Positions 20,844 to 29,376 of a stretch of 64,000 nucleotides of DNA are shown here, piece after piece. A model generated the notes under the pieces. The model was not told the DNA's origin. It was given only the letters and a program-made list of their open reading frames with translations, and did not search any database. The position numbers were made by a program, and so were the translations under genes. Positions within the stretch are counted from its first letter, which is position 1, and each line of letters begins with the position of its first letter. This DNA is from Gammaproteobacteria bacterium (GTDB lineage: Bacteria; Pseudomonadota; Gammaproteobacteria; Pseudomonadales; Alcanivoracaceae): contig JAGPVL010000033.1 of NCBI GenBank assembly GCA_018067045.1, forward strand, positions 124,001 through 188,000. Reading direction: 5' to 3'.

Positions 20844-22100
20844 ATGTTTGGCAAATCCCCGTCTCTTGCAGAGTTTGATCCTGATATCCAAGCCGCCGTT
20901 ACAGCGGAAGAGCAGCGCCAAGAGGCGCACATTGAGCTAATTGCGTCGGAAAACTACGCGTCACCGAATGTGATTGCGGCGCAGGGAACCTCGCTGACGA
21001 ACAAATATGCCGAAGGCTATCCGGGTAAGCGTTACTACGGTGGTTGTGAGCACGTTGATGTGATTGAAGCGTTGGCGATTTCGCGCGCCTGCGAACTGTT
21101 TGGCGCAGACTATGCCAACGTCCAGCCGCATTCCGGTTCGCAAGCGAATGGTGCGGTATTTTTGGCGTTGGTTAAGCCGGGCGATACGGTCTTGGGCATG
21201 AGCTTGGATGCTGGCGGCCATTTAACGCATGGTGCGGCGCCGAATTTTTCCGGCAAAACCTATAATGCCGTGCAATATGGCCTAAACAACGAAACCGGCC
21301 TGATTGACTACGATGAAGTCGAGCGTCTGGCGGTTGAGCATAAGCCCAAAATGATTATTGCTGGCTTCTCGGCCTATTCGCAGGTGTTGGACTTCCCGCG
21401 TTTCCGCGAGATTGCGGATAACGTTGGCGCTTATCTGTTTGTCGACATGGCCCACGTTGCCGGTCTGGTCGCGGCAGGCTTGTACCCGAATCCTGTGCCT
21501 TATGCGGACGTCGTGACCACTACCACACACAAAACATTGCGTGGCCCTCGTGGCGGCCTGATTTTGGCCAAAGCGAACGAAGCGCTGGAAAAGAAATTTA
21601 ATTCTGCGGTATTTCCTGGCGGCCAAGGCGGCCCGTTAATGCACGTGATCGCGGCGAAAGCGGTGTGCTTTAAAGAAGCGATGGCGGCTGACTTCAAGGT
21701 GTATCAACAGCAGGTCATCAAGAATGCTCAGGCCATGGCGAGTGTCTTTATTGAGCGCGGTTATGATGTCGTCTCGGGCGGCACTGAGAACCACCTGATG
21801 TTGGTGAGCTTGATTAAGCAAGATATCACTGGGAAAGATGCGGATGCAGCCTTTGGTGCGGCGCACATTACCGTGAACAAAAATGCGGTACCGAATGATC
21901 CGCGCAGCCCGTTTGTGACCTCTGGCTTCCGTGTGGGTACGCCGGCAGTGACCACGCGCGGTTTCGTTGAGGCCGACTGTGCTGCATTGGCCGGTTGGAT
22001 GTGTGACATCCTAGATAATATGGGTGATGTCGCCATGATCGAGGCAGTTAAGGCCAAGGTCGCCGATATTTGCGCACGTTTACCCGTCTACGAAAAGTAA
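20844..22100 (+). CDS. glyA: serine hydroxymethyltransferase GlyA
   Basis: This 418-residue PLP enzyme converts serine and tetrahydrofolate to glycine and methylene-THF, the main one-carbon source. The PLP Lys is in [14 protein letters not shown], and HSGSQAN and the C-terminal [10 protein letters not shown] are conserved. Length is standard. Its stop codon falls inside a short tandem repeat that runs to the start of nrdR. Confidence 0.97.
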   Translation: MFGKSPSLAEFDPDIQAAVTAEEQRQEAHIELIASENYASPNVIAAQGTSLTNKYAEGYPGKRYYGGCEHVDVIEALAISRACELFGADYANVQPHSGSQANGAVFLALVKPGDTVLGMSLDAGGHLTHGAAPNFSGKTYNAVQYGLNNETGLIDYDEVERLAVEHKPKMIIAGFSAYSQVLDFPRFREIADNVGAYLFVDMAHVAGLVAAGLYPNPVPYADVVTTTTHKTLRGPRGGLILAKANEALEKKFNSAVFPGGQGGPLMHVIAAKAVCFKEAMAADFKVYQQQVIKNAQAMASVFIERGYDVVSGGTENHLMLVSLIKQDITGKDADAAFGAAHITVNKNAVPNDPRSPFVTSGFRVGTPAVTTRGFVEADCAALAGWMCDILDNMGDVAMIEAVKAKVADICARLPVYEK

Positions 22101-22166
22101 GCTCGACTTACTAAAGTAAGCTCGACTTATAAAGTAAGACTCGACTTATAAAGCAAGGCTCGACTA
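22093..22166. repeat. four tandem 19-20 bp repeats between glyA and nrdR
   Basis: The unit AAAGTAAGCTCGACTTAT occurs four times with small changes, at about 22093-22110, 22113-22130, 22131-22149 and 22150-22166. The core TAAGCTCGACTTA is a near palindrome. The first copy includes the glyA stop codon and the last one ends at the nrdR ATG. This does not resemble a NrdR box. It could arise by local duplication or act as a protein-binding or RNA element. Confidence 0.85.
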
Positions 22167-22645
22167 TGTATTGTCCTTTCTGTGGTGTCGATGACACCAA
22201 GGTTATTGATTCACGCCTCGTCACCGATGGGGCACAGGTGCGTCGCCGCAGAGAGTGCAATGCTTGTGGTGAGCGCTTTACCACGTTCGAGACCGCTGAA
22301 TTAGTCATGCCACGTGTGGTTAAGTCAGACGGTAAACGCGAACCGTTCGATGAAGCAAAGTTGCGTGCTGGGTTGATGCGGGCCTTAGAAAAGCGGCCGG
22401 TCAGCATGGAAGATCTTGAGGCGGCGGTAACACGAATCAGCCATCGCTTACGCGCGACCGGCGAGCGCGAGCTGCCAGCCCGTGATATTGGCGAGCTGGT
22501 GATGGAAGAATTGCGCCAGCTTGACACAGTTGCTTATGTGCGTTTCGCTTCCGTTTATCGAAGTTTTCAGGATATATCCGACTTTAGGGCTGAAGTTGAG
22601 CGCCTAGAGAAGTCAGGCAAGATCCCCAAAAAGAGTAAGAAGTAG
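22166..22645 (+). CDS. nrdR: transcriptional repressor NrdR
   Basis: This 159-residue repressor controls ribonucleotide reductase genes. The N-terminal zinc ribbon (CPFC ... CNAC, residues 3-34) is followed by an ATP-cone domain (about 49-139) that senses dATP/ATP, and by a short basic tail. The order glyA-nrdR-ribD is common in gammaproteobacteria. Spacing to the start is set by the last repeat unit, in which AAGG serves as a weak ribosome-binding site. Confidence 0.97.
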   Translation: MYCPFCGVDDTKVIDSRLVTDGAQVRRRRECNACGERFTTFETAELVMPRVVKSDGKREPFDEAKLRAGLMRALEKRPVSMEDLEAAVTRISHRLRATGERELPARDIGELVMEELRQLDTVAYVRFASVYRSFQDISDFRAEVERLEKSGKIPKKSKK

Positions 22646-22814
22646 GGCGCTGCATTCGCCGCGTCTTTATCCTGCCGCGATTGCCTCTGGTAAGGAGGGG
22701 CGACAGGAGCATCGGTTGTTCAGACGCTCTCACTGTGGACATGCTGAGAGCAGACGGCTGAAAGCGTGAAAATCCCTCTCCCACCGGTAACGCCGGAGCA
22801 GGTAGACTGCCCAT

Positions 22815-23951
22815 ATGACCTTTACTGCAATTGATCATACCTATATGCAACGGGCGCTTGCGCTGGCTAAGCGTGGTCTTTACACCACCGCGCCAAATCC
22901 TCGTGTGGGCTGCGTGTTGGTGGCTAACGGTGAGGTGGTTGGCGAAGGCTTTCATGTCAAAGCGGGGGAGCCCCATGCGGAGCGCAATGCACTGTTGGCG
23001 GCCGGCGATAACGCCCGCGGTGCTACCTGTTATGTCACGCTTGAGCCCTGTTCGCACACGGGGCGCACGGGGCCGTGTGCCGACGCGTTAATCGACGCGG
23101 GCGTGCATCGGGTGATCGCGGCGATGGAAGATCCGCACAGCAAGGTGGCAGGGCAAGGTTTTGCCAAGCTACGGGCTGCGGGTATTCAGGTTGATGTGGG
23201 CTTGCTCGAAAGTGAGGCGCGCGCTCTGAATTCAGGGTTTATTCGGCGCATGGAGACCGGGCGGCCGTATGTCCGAATCAAGCTGGCGATGAGCCTTGAT
23301 GGTCGTACCGCGATGGCGAGTGGCGAGTCAAAATGGATTACTGGCGACGCGGCGCGTGAAGATGTTCAGCATTGGCGTGCTTGCTCCTCGGCAATCATTT
23401 CCGGCATCGGCACTGTGCTGGCGGACGATCCGTCGTTGACTGTAAGGCCTCAAAGTTGGCGAGCGCTCACATATCCCGATGTTGCCGTGAGGCAGCCGGT
23501 TCGGGTTATTCTAGATCGAAGTTTAAAGATCCCCATGACGGCAAAGTTGCTCGGTGAGGCTGGGCAAACGCTGCTGGTGTCAGGCCAGGATGATTCGGGC
23601 ACAGCTGCTGAGCACGCCGGCGCGTTGACGCAGAAGGGCGGCGAGTTGATCTACTTGCCGTCGTCTGGTTCCGGCATTGATCTCGCCGCCTTGCTCGACG
23701 AGTTAGGTCGGCGAGAGTGCAATGACGTGTTGGTTGAGGCTGGGCCGACGCTCGCTGCGGCGTTCGTTCGCGAAGGCCTGTTTGATGAGCTACTGATCTA
23801 TATGGCGCCGACGCTGCTGGGCTCGTCGGCTCGCGCCTTGCTGGCCATGCCTGAGCTGGAAAAAATGTCCGAACAAATCAAGCTGACATTGTTTGATTGT
23901 GTCCAGATTGGTGATGATTTGCGTCTGCGTTATCAGCCTGTCCGTTGTTAA
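22815..23951 (+). CDS. ribD: bifunctional riboflavin deaminase/reductase RibD
   Basis: This 378-residue enzyme performs the second and third steps of riboflavin synthesis. The N-terminal deaminase (about 1-145) has the zinc motif HAERNAL and the PCSHTGRTGPC motif. The C-terminal NADPH-dependent reductase (about 150-370) has IKLAMSLDGRTAMASGESKWITG. The ATG opens the conserved YMQRALALAKRG region. It begins the rib block with ribE, ribB and ribH downstream. No FMN riboswitch was recognised in the 169-base gap upstream. Confidence 0.96.
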   Translation: MTFTAIDHTYMQRALALAKRGLYTTAPNPRVGCVLVANGEVVGEGFHVKAGEPHAERNALLAAGDNARGATCYVTLEPCSHTGRTGPCADALIDAGVHRVIAAMEDPHSKVAGQGFAKLRAAGIQVDVGLLESEARALNSGFIRRMETGRPYVRIKLAMSLDGRTAMASGESKWITGDAAREDVQHWRACSSAIISGIGTVLADDPSLTVRPQSWRALTYPDVAVRQPVRVILDRSLKIPMTAKLLGEAGQTLLVSGQDDSGTAAEHAGALTQKGGELIYLPSSGSGIDLAALLDELGRRECNDVLVEAGPTLAAAFVREGLFDELLIYMAPTLLGSSARALLAMPELEKMSEQIKLTLFDCVQIGDDLRLRYQPVRC

Positions 23952-23984
23952 AATCGTTATGAGGCGGCTTCCTCGGCCTGACGT

Positions 23985-24021
23985 AGGCAAGGGTTGGCTC
24001 AAGCGCTTATCACCCTTGCCT
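23985..24021. repeat. inverted repeat between ribD and ribE
   Basis: Perfect 10-bp arms, AGGCAAGGGT (23985-23994) and ACCCTTGCCT (24012-24021), are separated by 17 bases. No T-run follows, so it is not a standard terminator. It may be a processing or regulatory stem in the rib message. Confidence 0.6.
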
Positions 24022-24131
24022 GAATCCGACGTTTGCGGCCACGTTTTCAGGTAGAATGCCGCGCTGAGTCCGTATGGACGTGCTTGACCCGATACGTATT
24101 GGATACAACACCGCGAGTAGCGAGGCCGCAT

Positions 24132-24797
24132 ATGTTTACCGGCATTATTGAAGCCAAAGGCAATATTGTCAGCATGACCGCCAAAGGCGGTGACATGACG
24201 TTGCGTATTCAGACCGGCTCCTTGGATCTTTCCGATGTGCAGCTGGGCGATTCGATTGCCAGCAATGGTGTGTGTTTAACCGTTGTCAGCTTGCCCGGCG
24301 ATGGTTTTAGTGCAGACGTGTCGGGCGAGACGTTATCGCTCACCAGTCTGGGTAACTTGCGTGCCGGTTCGACGGTCAATCTTGAGAAGGCGTTGACGCC
24401 AACTACCCGCCTCGGTGGCCACCTTGTTTCCGGCCACGTCGATGGTTTGGGTAAAGTGGTTGCGATTGCGCCGGACGCTCGCTCCACTCGTATTGATATC
24501 GAAGCCCCGAAAGCGTTGGCCAAATATATTGCCCATAAAGGCTCCATTACGGTCGATGGTATTAGCCTGACGGTGAACAGCGTTGATGGCGCTGTGTTTA
24601 GTTTGAATATCGTCCCCCATACACAAGACTGGACCAATATTGGCGAGTGGAAAGTTGGCACAGCGGTGAATTTGGAAGTGGATATTATTGCGCGCTACCT
24701 TGAGCGTCTGTTGTTGGGCGACAACGCAGCAGAGGCGAAAAGCGGCGATGGTATTAGCATGGCGTTTTTGGCCGAGAACGGATTTTTGAAACGCTAG
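24132..24797 (+). CDS. ribE: riboflavin synthase, alpha chain
   Basis: This 221-residue enzyme dismutates two lumazine molecules to riboflavin. It begins MFTGIIEAKG, the diagnostic N-terminus, and contains two similar lumazine-binding barrels (about 1-95 and 96-195), each with the GDSIA(V)NG or HKGSITVDG type signature. The ATG at 24132 is chosen; an upstream in-frame extension to 24033 would add 33 unrelated residues. Downstream, a structured leader precedes ribB. Confidence 0.96.
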   Translation: MFTGIIEAKGNIVSMTAKGGDMTLRIQTGSLDLSDVQLGDSIASNGVCLTVVSLPGDGFSADVSGETLSLTSLGNLRAGSTVNLEKALTPTTRLGGHLVSGHVDGLGKVVAIAPDARSTRIDIEAPKALAKYIAHKGSITVDGISLTVNSVDGAVFSLNIVPHTQDWTNIGEWKVGTAVNLEVDIIARYLERLLLGDNAAEAKSGDGISMAFLAENGFLKR

Positions 24798-24806
24798 TAA
24801 ATCTGC

Positions 24807-24880
24807 GAGGAGCTTATCTGCAAACTCCTCTAAAAGAATAGAGCCTTGAGGCCGTCCCTCTTTTCTTGTTTGAGGGCGGC
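24807..24880 (+). promoter_or_regulatory. two stem-loops in the ribE-ribB gap
   Basis: GAGGAG at about 24808-24813 pairs with CTCCTC at about 24826-24831. A second hairpin joins GCCGTCCCTC (24851-24860) with GAGGGCGGC (24872-24880), with one bulged T. Neither matches the FMN riboswitch consensus. The role is unknown; attenuation or processing is possible. Confidence 0.4.
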
Positions 24881-24943
24881 AAGAAGTTGCGAATGTTCGT
24901 TTTCGTGTCTTCGATAAAATCAGAATGACTGCTTGGAGAAAAC

Positions 24944-26050
24944 ATGAAGTTGAATAGTGTCCGTGAATTAATTGACGACTTGCGTGCCGGAAAGATGATC
25001 GTTCTCATGGATGATGAGGATCGCGAAAATGAAGGCGACCTAGTGATGGCCGCCGAGTTTGCGACGCCGGAAGCGATTAACTTTATGGCCAAGCATGCGC
25101 GTGGTTTGATTTGCTTAACGCTGAGCCAGCAACGTTGTGAGCAGTTGGAGTTGCCGTTAATGGTGGGTCGAAATGGCACGCAGCTGGGCACAAACTTCAC
25201 TCTATCGATTGAGGCGGCAGAAGGTGTTACCACCGGTATTTCTGCGGCAGACCGCGCTAAGACGATTCAAGTGGCTGTCGCCCGTGACGCGAAGCCAAAA
25301 GACATCGTTATGCCTGGCCATATCTTTCCGCTCATGGCGCAGTCTGGCGGCGTATTGCATCGTGCGGGGCATACCGAGGCCGGTTGCGATCTGGCCCGCA
25401 TGGCTGGTTGTGAGCCCGCTGCGGCGATTGTAGAAATTATGAATGACGATGGCACCATGGCGCGCCGTCCAGACTTAGAAGTTTTTGCGGAACAGCATGG
25501 ACTTAAAATCGGTACCATCGCCGATCTAATCGAATACCGGATGCTTAACGAGAAAACCGTAGAGCAAGTTAGTGAAAATATTCTGCCAACGTTTTATGGC
25601 GACTTTAAGATGATCGCGTTTAGCGATCGTGTTGATAACTTAACGCACGTGGCTCTGGTAAAAGGCAATCCCACGCCGGAAGAGGTCACCACGGTGCGTG
25701 TGCATCAGGTTGACCCACTTAGAGATTTAATGAGCGCGCAGATTAATGGCCAAACCGGCTGGAATATGCACCGCGTGTTGGAAGAGGTGTCAAAAAGTGA
25801 GGCTGGTGTGGTGATTATTCTCGGCCAAGATTATGTCTCTAACGACATGCAGGCAATGATCGGAGAATATTTTTCTGGTAAGCGTAGAAGTTTAACGATG
25901 AGCGGGCCGGCCTATCGCAATATTGGTACGGGGTCGCAAATCTTGCGCGAGCTAGGTGTTCGAAAGATGCGCTTGTTATCGTCTCCGATGAAATTCAACG
26001 CGTTGTCAGGTTTCGATCTAGAAATTGTTGAGTATGTTGAAGCGGATTAG
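24944..26050 (+). CDS. ribB: 3,4-dihydroxy-2-butanone-4-phosphate synthase with degenerate RibA domain (RibBX type)
   Basis: This 368-residue two-domain protein has an intact N-terminal RibB domain (about 1-200) with the catalytic [11 protein letters not shown] and HTEAGCDLA motifs, which makes dihydroxybutanone phosphate from ribulose 5-phosphate. The C-terminal domain (about 205-368) aligns with GTP cyclohydrolase II but lacks the three zinc Cys. The region that should carry CxxxxxxxxxxCxC has none, and the RQEGRGIGL motif is replaced. The RibA activity is therefore almost certainly absent, and a separate ribA must exist elsewhere. This fits the proteobacterial RibBX variant; it should not be called a bifunctional RibBA. 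Confidence 0.92.
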   Translation: MKLNSVRELIDDLRAGKMIVLMDDEDRENEGDLVMAAEFATPEAINFMAKHARGLICLTLSQQRCEQLELPLMVGRNGTQLGTNFTLSIEAAEGVTTGISAADRAKTIQVAVARDAKPKDIVMPGHIFPLMAQSGGVLHRAGHTEAGCDLARMAGCEPAAAIVEIMNDDGTMARRPDLEVFAEQHGLKIGTIADLIEYRMLNEKTVEQVSENILPTFYGDFKMIAFSDRVDNLTHVALVKGNPTPEEVTTVRVHQVDPLRDLMSAQINGQTGWNMHRVLEEVSKSEAGVVIILGQDYVSNDMQAMIGEYFSGKRRSLTMSGPAYRNIGTGSQILRELGVRKMRLLSSPMKFNALSGFDLEIVEYVEAD

Positions 26051-26105
26051 TTTTAACCGATTAAATAACGCCGATTGGTAAAAATAAAACACTTGGAGGT
26101 TTCAT

Positions 26106-26525
26106 ATGTTGAATCTAATGAAGATGGCGGCGACGGCATTAATGCTGACGGCAGCTGGCGGTTCCCTTGCTGCAGCGGAGTCTGCGAAGGATGCACGTGT
26201 TTACTTTATTACGCCGCAAGATGGAGAGACGGTAACGGGGCCGGTCAGCATTAAGTTTGGTCTTAGTGGGATGGGCGTTGCTCCTGCAGGCGTTGAGCGT
26301 GCCAACACGGGGCACCATCATTTGATTATTGATGCGCCATTGCCTTCGTTGGATCAGTCGGTGCCATCCGATGAGCATTACCGTCATTTTGGCGGTGGGC
26401 AAACTGAAACGACCATTGAGTTAGCTCCCGGCGAGCATACGTTGCAACTGCTAATGGGCGACCAATTACATCGGCCGCATTCCTCCGCGGTGTTCTCTGA
26501 CGTAATTACCATTACGGTAAAATAA
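26106..26525 (+). CDS. DUF4399 periplasmic protein
   Basis: This 139-residue protein has a signal peptide (about 1-23) and one DUF4399 domain, recognisable from VYFITPQDGETVTGPVSIKFGLSGMGVAPAG and the GHHHLIID motif. A strong GGAGG lies about eight bases before the ATG. The several His (GHHHLI, HYRHFGG, LHRPHSS) suggest metal or polyanion contacts, but the function of the family is not established. It interrupts the rib block between ribB and ribH. Confidence 0.85.
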   Translation: MLNLMKMAATALMLTAAGGSLAAAESAKDARVYFITPQDGETVTGPVSIKFGLSGMGVAPAGVERANTGHHHLIIDAPLPSLDQSVPSDEHYRHFGGGQTETTIELAPGEHTLQLLMGDQLHRPHSSAVFSDVITITVK

Positions 26526-26643
26526 CGTTATTTGGACGGTTGAGCCGTGATTAGAAGGTGAAATAGGCGGAAAGCTGCGCCTTAAACCGTTAAACTATGC
26601 CGCTTCTCGGCGTCGAATGTTCTATGGGTTTGTGAGGAAAGAG

Positions 26644-27114
26644 ATGAAAGATATCAAAGTTATTGAGGGTACTTTTACCGATGCCGCTGGCCGTTACGCT
26701 ATCGTCGTTGCTCGGTTTAATAGTTTTGTCGTCGAGGCACTGCTTGAGGGTGCGGTCGATACGTTGGTGCGTCACGGCGTTAAGCCTGCGGACATTACGG
26801 TGGTTCGCGTGCCTGGCGCATGGGAATTGCCTGTGGCAGCGAAGCGCATTGCCGATAAAGGTGACGTCGATGCCATTATTGCCCTTGGGGCTGTGATTCG
26901 TGGTGGCACCGCGCATTTCGAATACGTTGCCGGTGAAGCTGCGAAAGGTATTGCGGGTGTACAAAATGCAACGGGTGTACCGATTATGTTTGGTGTGTTG
27001 ACGGTCGATACCATTGAGCAAGCCATTGAGCGCTCTGGCACCAAAGCAGGCAACAAGGGTGGCGAAGCTGCTCTGACGGCGCTGGAAATGGTTAGCCTGT
27101 TCAAGCAACTCTGA
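26644..27114 (+). CDS. ribH: 6,7-dimethyl-8-ribityllumazine synthase
   Basis: This 156-residue enzyme condenses the RibD product with dihydroxybutanone phosphate; the family assembles as pentamers or icosahedra. Conserved stretches are [48 protein letters not shown] and [17 protein letters not shown]. The ATG at 26644 follows AGGAAAG by a few bases and is preferred over an in-frame start at 26617. Its stop shares one base with the nusB ATG. Confidence 0.97.
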   Translation: MKDIKVIEGTFTDAAGRYAIVVARFNSFVVEALLEGAVDTLVRHGVKPADITVVRVPGAWELPVAAKRIADKGDVDAIIALGAVIRGGTAHFEYVAGEAAKGIAGVQNATGVPIMFGVLTVDTIEQAIERSGTKAGNKGGEAALTALEMVSLFKQL

Positions 27115-27578
27115 TGTCGGATGCCGGAATGATCGAAGCGGAAAATAGTAGCTCGCCGTCGGCGCGCCGTAAGGCACGTCGATTTGCGTTGCAGGGGCTG
27201 TATCAGTGGCAGCTTGCCGGCGCCGAGCCGTCTGAGATCGAGATGCAGTTTCGTCGCGATAACAACATGAAGAAAGTTGATCGCGAATATTTCCATGATC
27301 TGCTGCACGGCGTGCCAGCACATGTAGAAGAGCTGGATGAGGCGCTGCAACCCGCGCTTGATCGGAAGGTTGTTGAATTATCGCAAATTGAGAAAGTCAT
27401 TTTGCGTATTGGTGCATTTGAGTTACTACATCGTGTTGATGTGCCATACCGTGTTGTCCTTAATGAAGGCATTGAGTTGGCTAAGTTGTTTGGTGCGGAC
27501 GACTCGTTTAAGTACGTGAATGGCGTTCTCGACAAGCTGGCGCGTAAGTTTCGCCGGCTTGAGCAAGCGCCACGCTAG
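27114..27578 (+). CDS. nusB: transcription antitermination factor NusB
   Basis: This 154-residue all-helical protein binds boxA RNA with S10 in rRNA antitermination. It contains ARRKARRFALQGLYQW at the N-terminus and YRVVLNEGIELAKLFGADDSFKYVNGVLDKLA at the C-terminus. It overlaps the ribH stop by one base, the usual ribH-nusB coupling. Confidence 0.97.
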   Translation: MSDAGMIEAENSSSPSARRKARRFALQGLYQWQLAGAEPSEIEMQFRRDNNMKKVDREYFHDLLHGVPAHVEELDEALQPALDRKVVELSQIEKVILRIGAFELLHRVDVPYRVVLNEGIELAKLFGADDSFKYVNGVLDKLARKFRRLEQAPR

Positions 27579-27659
27579 TTTGTCGTGCCGAGTACTTAGG
27601 TGGCGCTCAGTGAGTCTCCACGGCACAGCGAGCACATCGGCGCAGTTTTCTGGATACAC

Positions 27660-28619
27660 ATGGATGAATTTCAGTTAATTGAGCATTTTTTCCGCGGCCG
27701 ACCCTTAGGTGCGGGTGTGCGGCTTGGGCCTGGTGATGATGCGGCAGTCCTTGTTGCATCGGCCGGCCACGAACTTCTGATGACTATGGACACGCTAGTG
27801 TCCGGCCGTCACTTTCCTGAAGACCTTCCTCCTTATGATATCGGCTGGCGCAGCTTGGCCGTTAATCTGTCTGATTTGGCCGCCATGGGGGCCGACCCGC
27901 GTTGGTGCTTATTAAGTTTATCGCTCCCGCAAGCGAACCAAGACTGGTTGGCGGAATTCTGTCGAGGTTTTTATGCGCTGGCAGAACAGGAAAGTATTTC
28001 CTTGGTCGGCGGCGATATGGTGCGCGGAGCATTGCAGATTACCATTCAGGCTAGCGGTGAGGCGCCGCAGGGCGCAGCACTTTTGCGCAGTGGTGCGAAA
28101 GTTGGCGATCGCATTTGTATCGGCAGCGCTAATGGCAGTAACGACGGTCAAAAAGGTGTGGGGACACGTACCCCCGGCGATGCGGCCCTCGGGCTGTTGC
28201 ATTGGCAGGCCGGTAAACGTGAAGGCGCCGCCGTGCGGCACTTTGCTCGGCCGCAGCCGCAATTGGCGTTAGGTCGAACTTTGCGTGGTCAGGCGTCGGC
28301 GTGTATTGATATTTCAGATGGTTTACTTGCCGATCTCGAACATATTGTGCGTGAAAGTCAGGTGCCTGGTGCAGCGATTGCGCTGGATAAACTGCCTCTC
28401 TCGTCAGCGTTGCGCGCGCACCCCGATCCGGCGCAGCGGATTCGTCTGCAGCTTTCCGGTGGTGATGATTATATGTTGTTGTTCTGTTTGCCCGCTGCAC
28501 ATCCTCTGCCTTCGGGTTGCTGTGAAATTGGTGTGATCACGGCGGAAGAAGGTATCTCGGTTTATGATGAGAGCGGCGACAGTGTGGTGATTGCTGAGCG
28601 CGGCTGGACGCATTTTTAG
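27660..28619 (+). CDS. thiL: thiamine-monophosphate kinase ThiL
   Basis: This 319-residue AIR-synthase-fold kinase phosphorylates thiamine monophosphate to the diphosphate cofactor. The N-terminus MDEFQLIEHFF, GPGDDAAV, SLAVNLSDLAAMGA and ISDGLLADLEHI are conserved. The ATG at 27660 gives the family length (about 320). An upstream GTG at 27600 would add 20 residues not seen in the family. nusB-thiL-pgpA is a standard gammaproteobacterial order. Confidence 0.95.
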   Translation: MDEFQLIEHFFRGRPLGAGVRLGPGDDAAVLVASAGHELLMTMDTLVSGRHFPEDLPPYDIGWRSLAVNLSDLAAMGADPRWCLLSLSLPQANQDWLAEFCRGFYALAEQESISLVGGDMVRGALQITIQASGEAPQGAALLRSGAKVGDRICIGSANGSNDGQKGVGTRTPGDAALGLLHWQAGKREGAAVRHFARPQPQLALGRTLRGQASACIDISDGLLADLEHIVRESQVPGAAIALDKLPLSSALRAHPDPAQRIRLQLSGGDDYMLLFCLPAAHPLPSGCCEIGVITAEEGISVYDESGDSVVIAERGWTHF

Positions 28620-28679
28620 GCAGACTTTTCTGGACATAAGAGCGCTACGTTTGAAAGTAGGCTGAAACGGAAACACACA

Positions 28680-29174
28680 ATGGTAAGCGATAATATGCAA
28701 AAGCCGAGTATGAGAAACCCCGTTCATTTTCTGGCGTTCGGATTCGGTAGCGGCTTAGCACCGAAAGCGCCTGGCACGTTCGGCACCTTGGCGGCAATTC
28801 CAGTGTGGTATCTGGCCGCACAGTTGCCGCTGTGGGGATATTTGGCGGTGACGTTTGCGGTGATCGCGGTGGGGCCTTATCTGTGTGGGCGCACGGCAAA
28901 AGACTTAGGCGTGCATGATCACGGTGGTATTGTTTGGGATGAAATTGCAGGATTTTTAGTGACGATGGTTCTGGTGCCGGTCAGCTGGTATGGCTGCTTG
29001 GCAGGGTTTCTGTTCTTTCGTTTGTTTGATATTGCCAAGCCTTGGCCTATCGGTTGGCTGGATCGCCGCGTCGAGGGCGGCACCGGCATAATGGTGGATG
29101 ATTTGCTTGCCGGCGTATATGCCGCTATCTGTGTTCAGGTGGTGCTCTACGCGGCTGCACGCTGGCTTATCTAG
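28680..29174 (+). CDS. pgpA: phosphatidylglycerophosphatase A
   Basis: This 164-residue inner-membrane lipid phosphatase makes phosphatidylglycerol. It has the signature GSGLAPKAPGTFGTL, the acidic motif WDEIAGFLVTM, and WPIGWLDRRVEGGTGIMVDDLLAG, with three or four membrane segments. The exact start is uncertain; ATG codons at 28680, 28695 and 28710 are possible. Confidence 0.95.
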   Translation: MVSDNMQKPSMRNPVHFLAFGFGSGLAPKAPGTFGTLAAIPVWYLAAQLPLWGYLAVTFAVIAVGPYLCGRTAKDLGVHDHGGIVWDEIAGFLVTMVLVPVSWYGCLAGFLFFRLFDIAKPWPIGWLDRRVEGGTGIMVDDLLAGVYAAICVQVVLYAAARWLI

Positions 29175-29376
29175 CTGGATTCCTACACTTCATAGTGTGC
29201 AGCCTTGAATCGGCTAGTCGTGGGCTCATCGACTGCTGATTATCTCGTCATGCTAATGATATTTCATGATATTGTTATGGCATAATTTGGTGGTGAGCCA
29301 GTTCTTACGTTGAGCTGCGAATTCAGTCATGAACAGCAGCATCTGAGAAACGGGGGGCGTCAGCCTCGTCTTCGTC

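Noticed and set aside
22646-24943. FMN riboswitch near ribD, ribE or ribB
   Set aside because: The conserved blocks of the RFN element were looked for in the three gaps and not seen.
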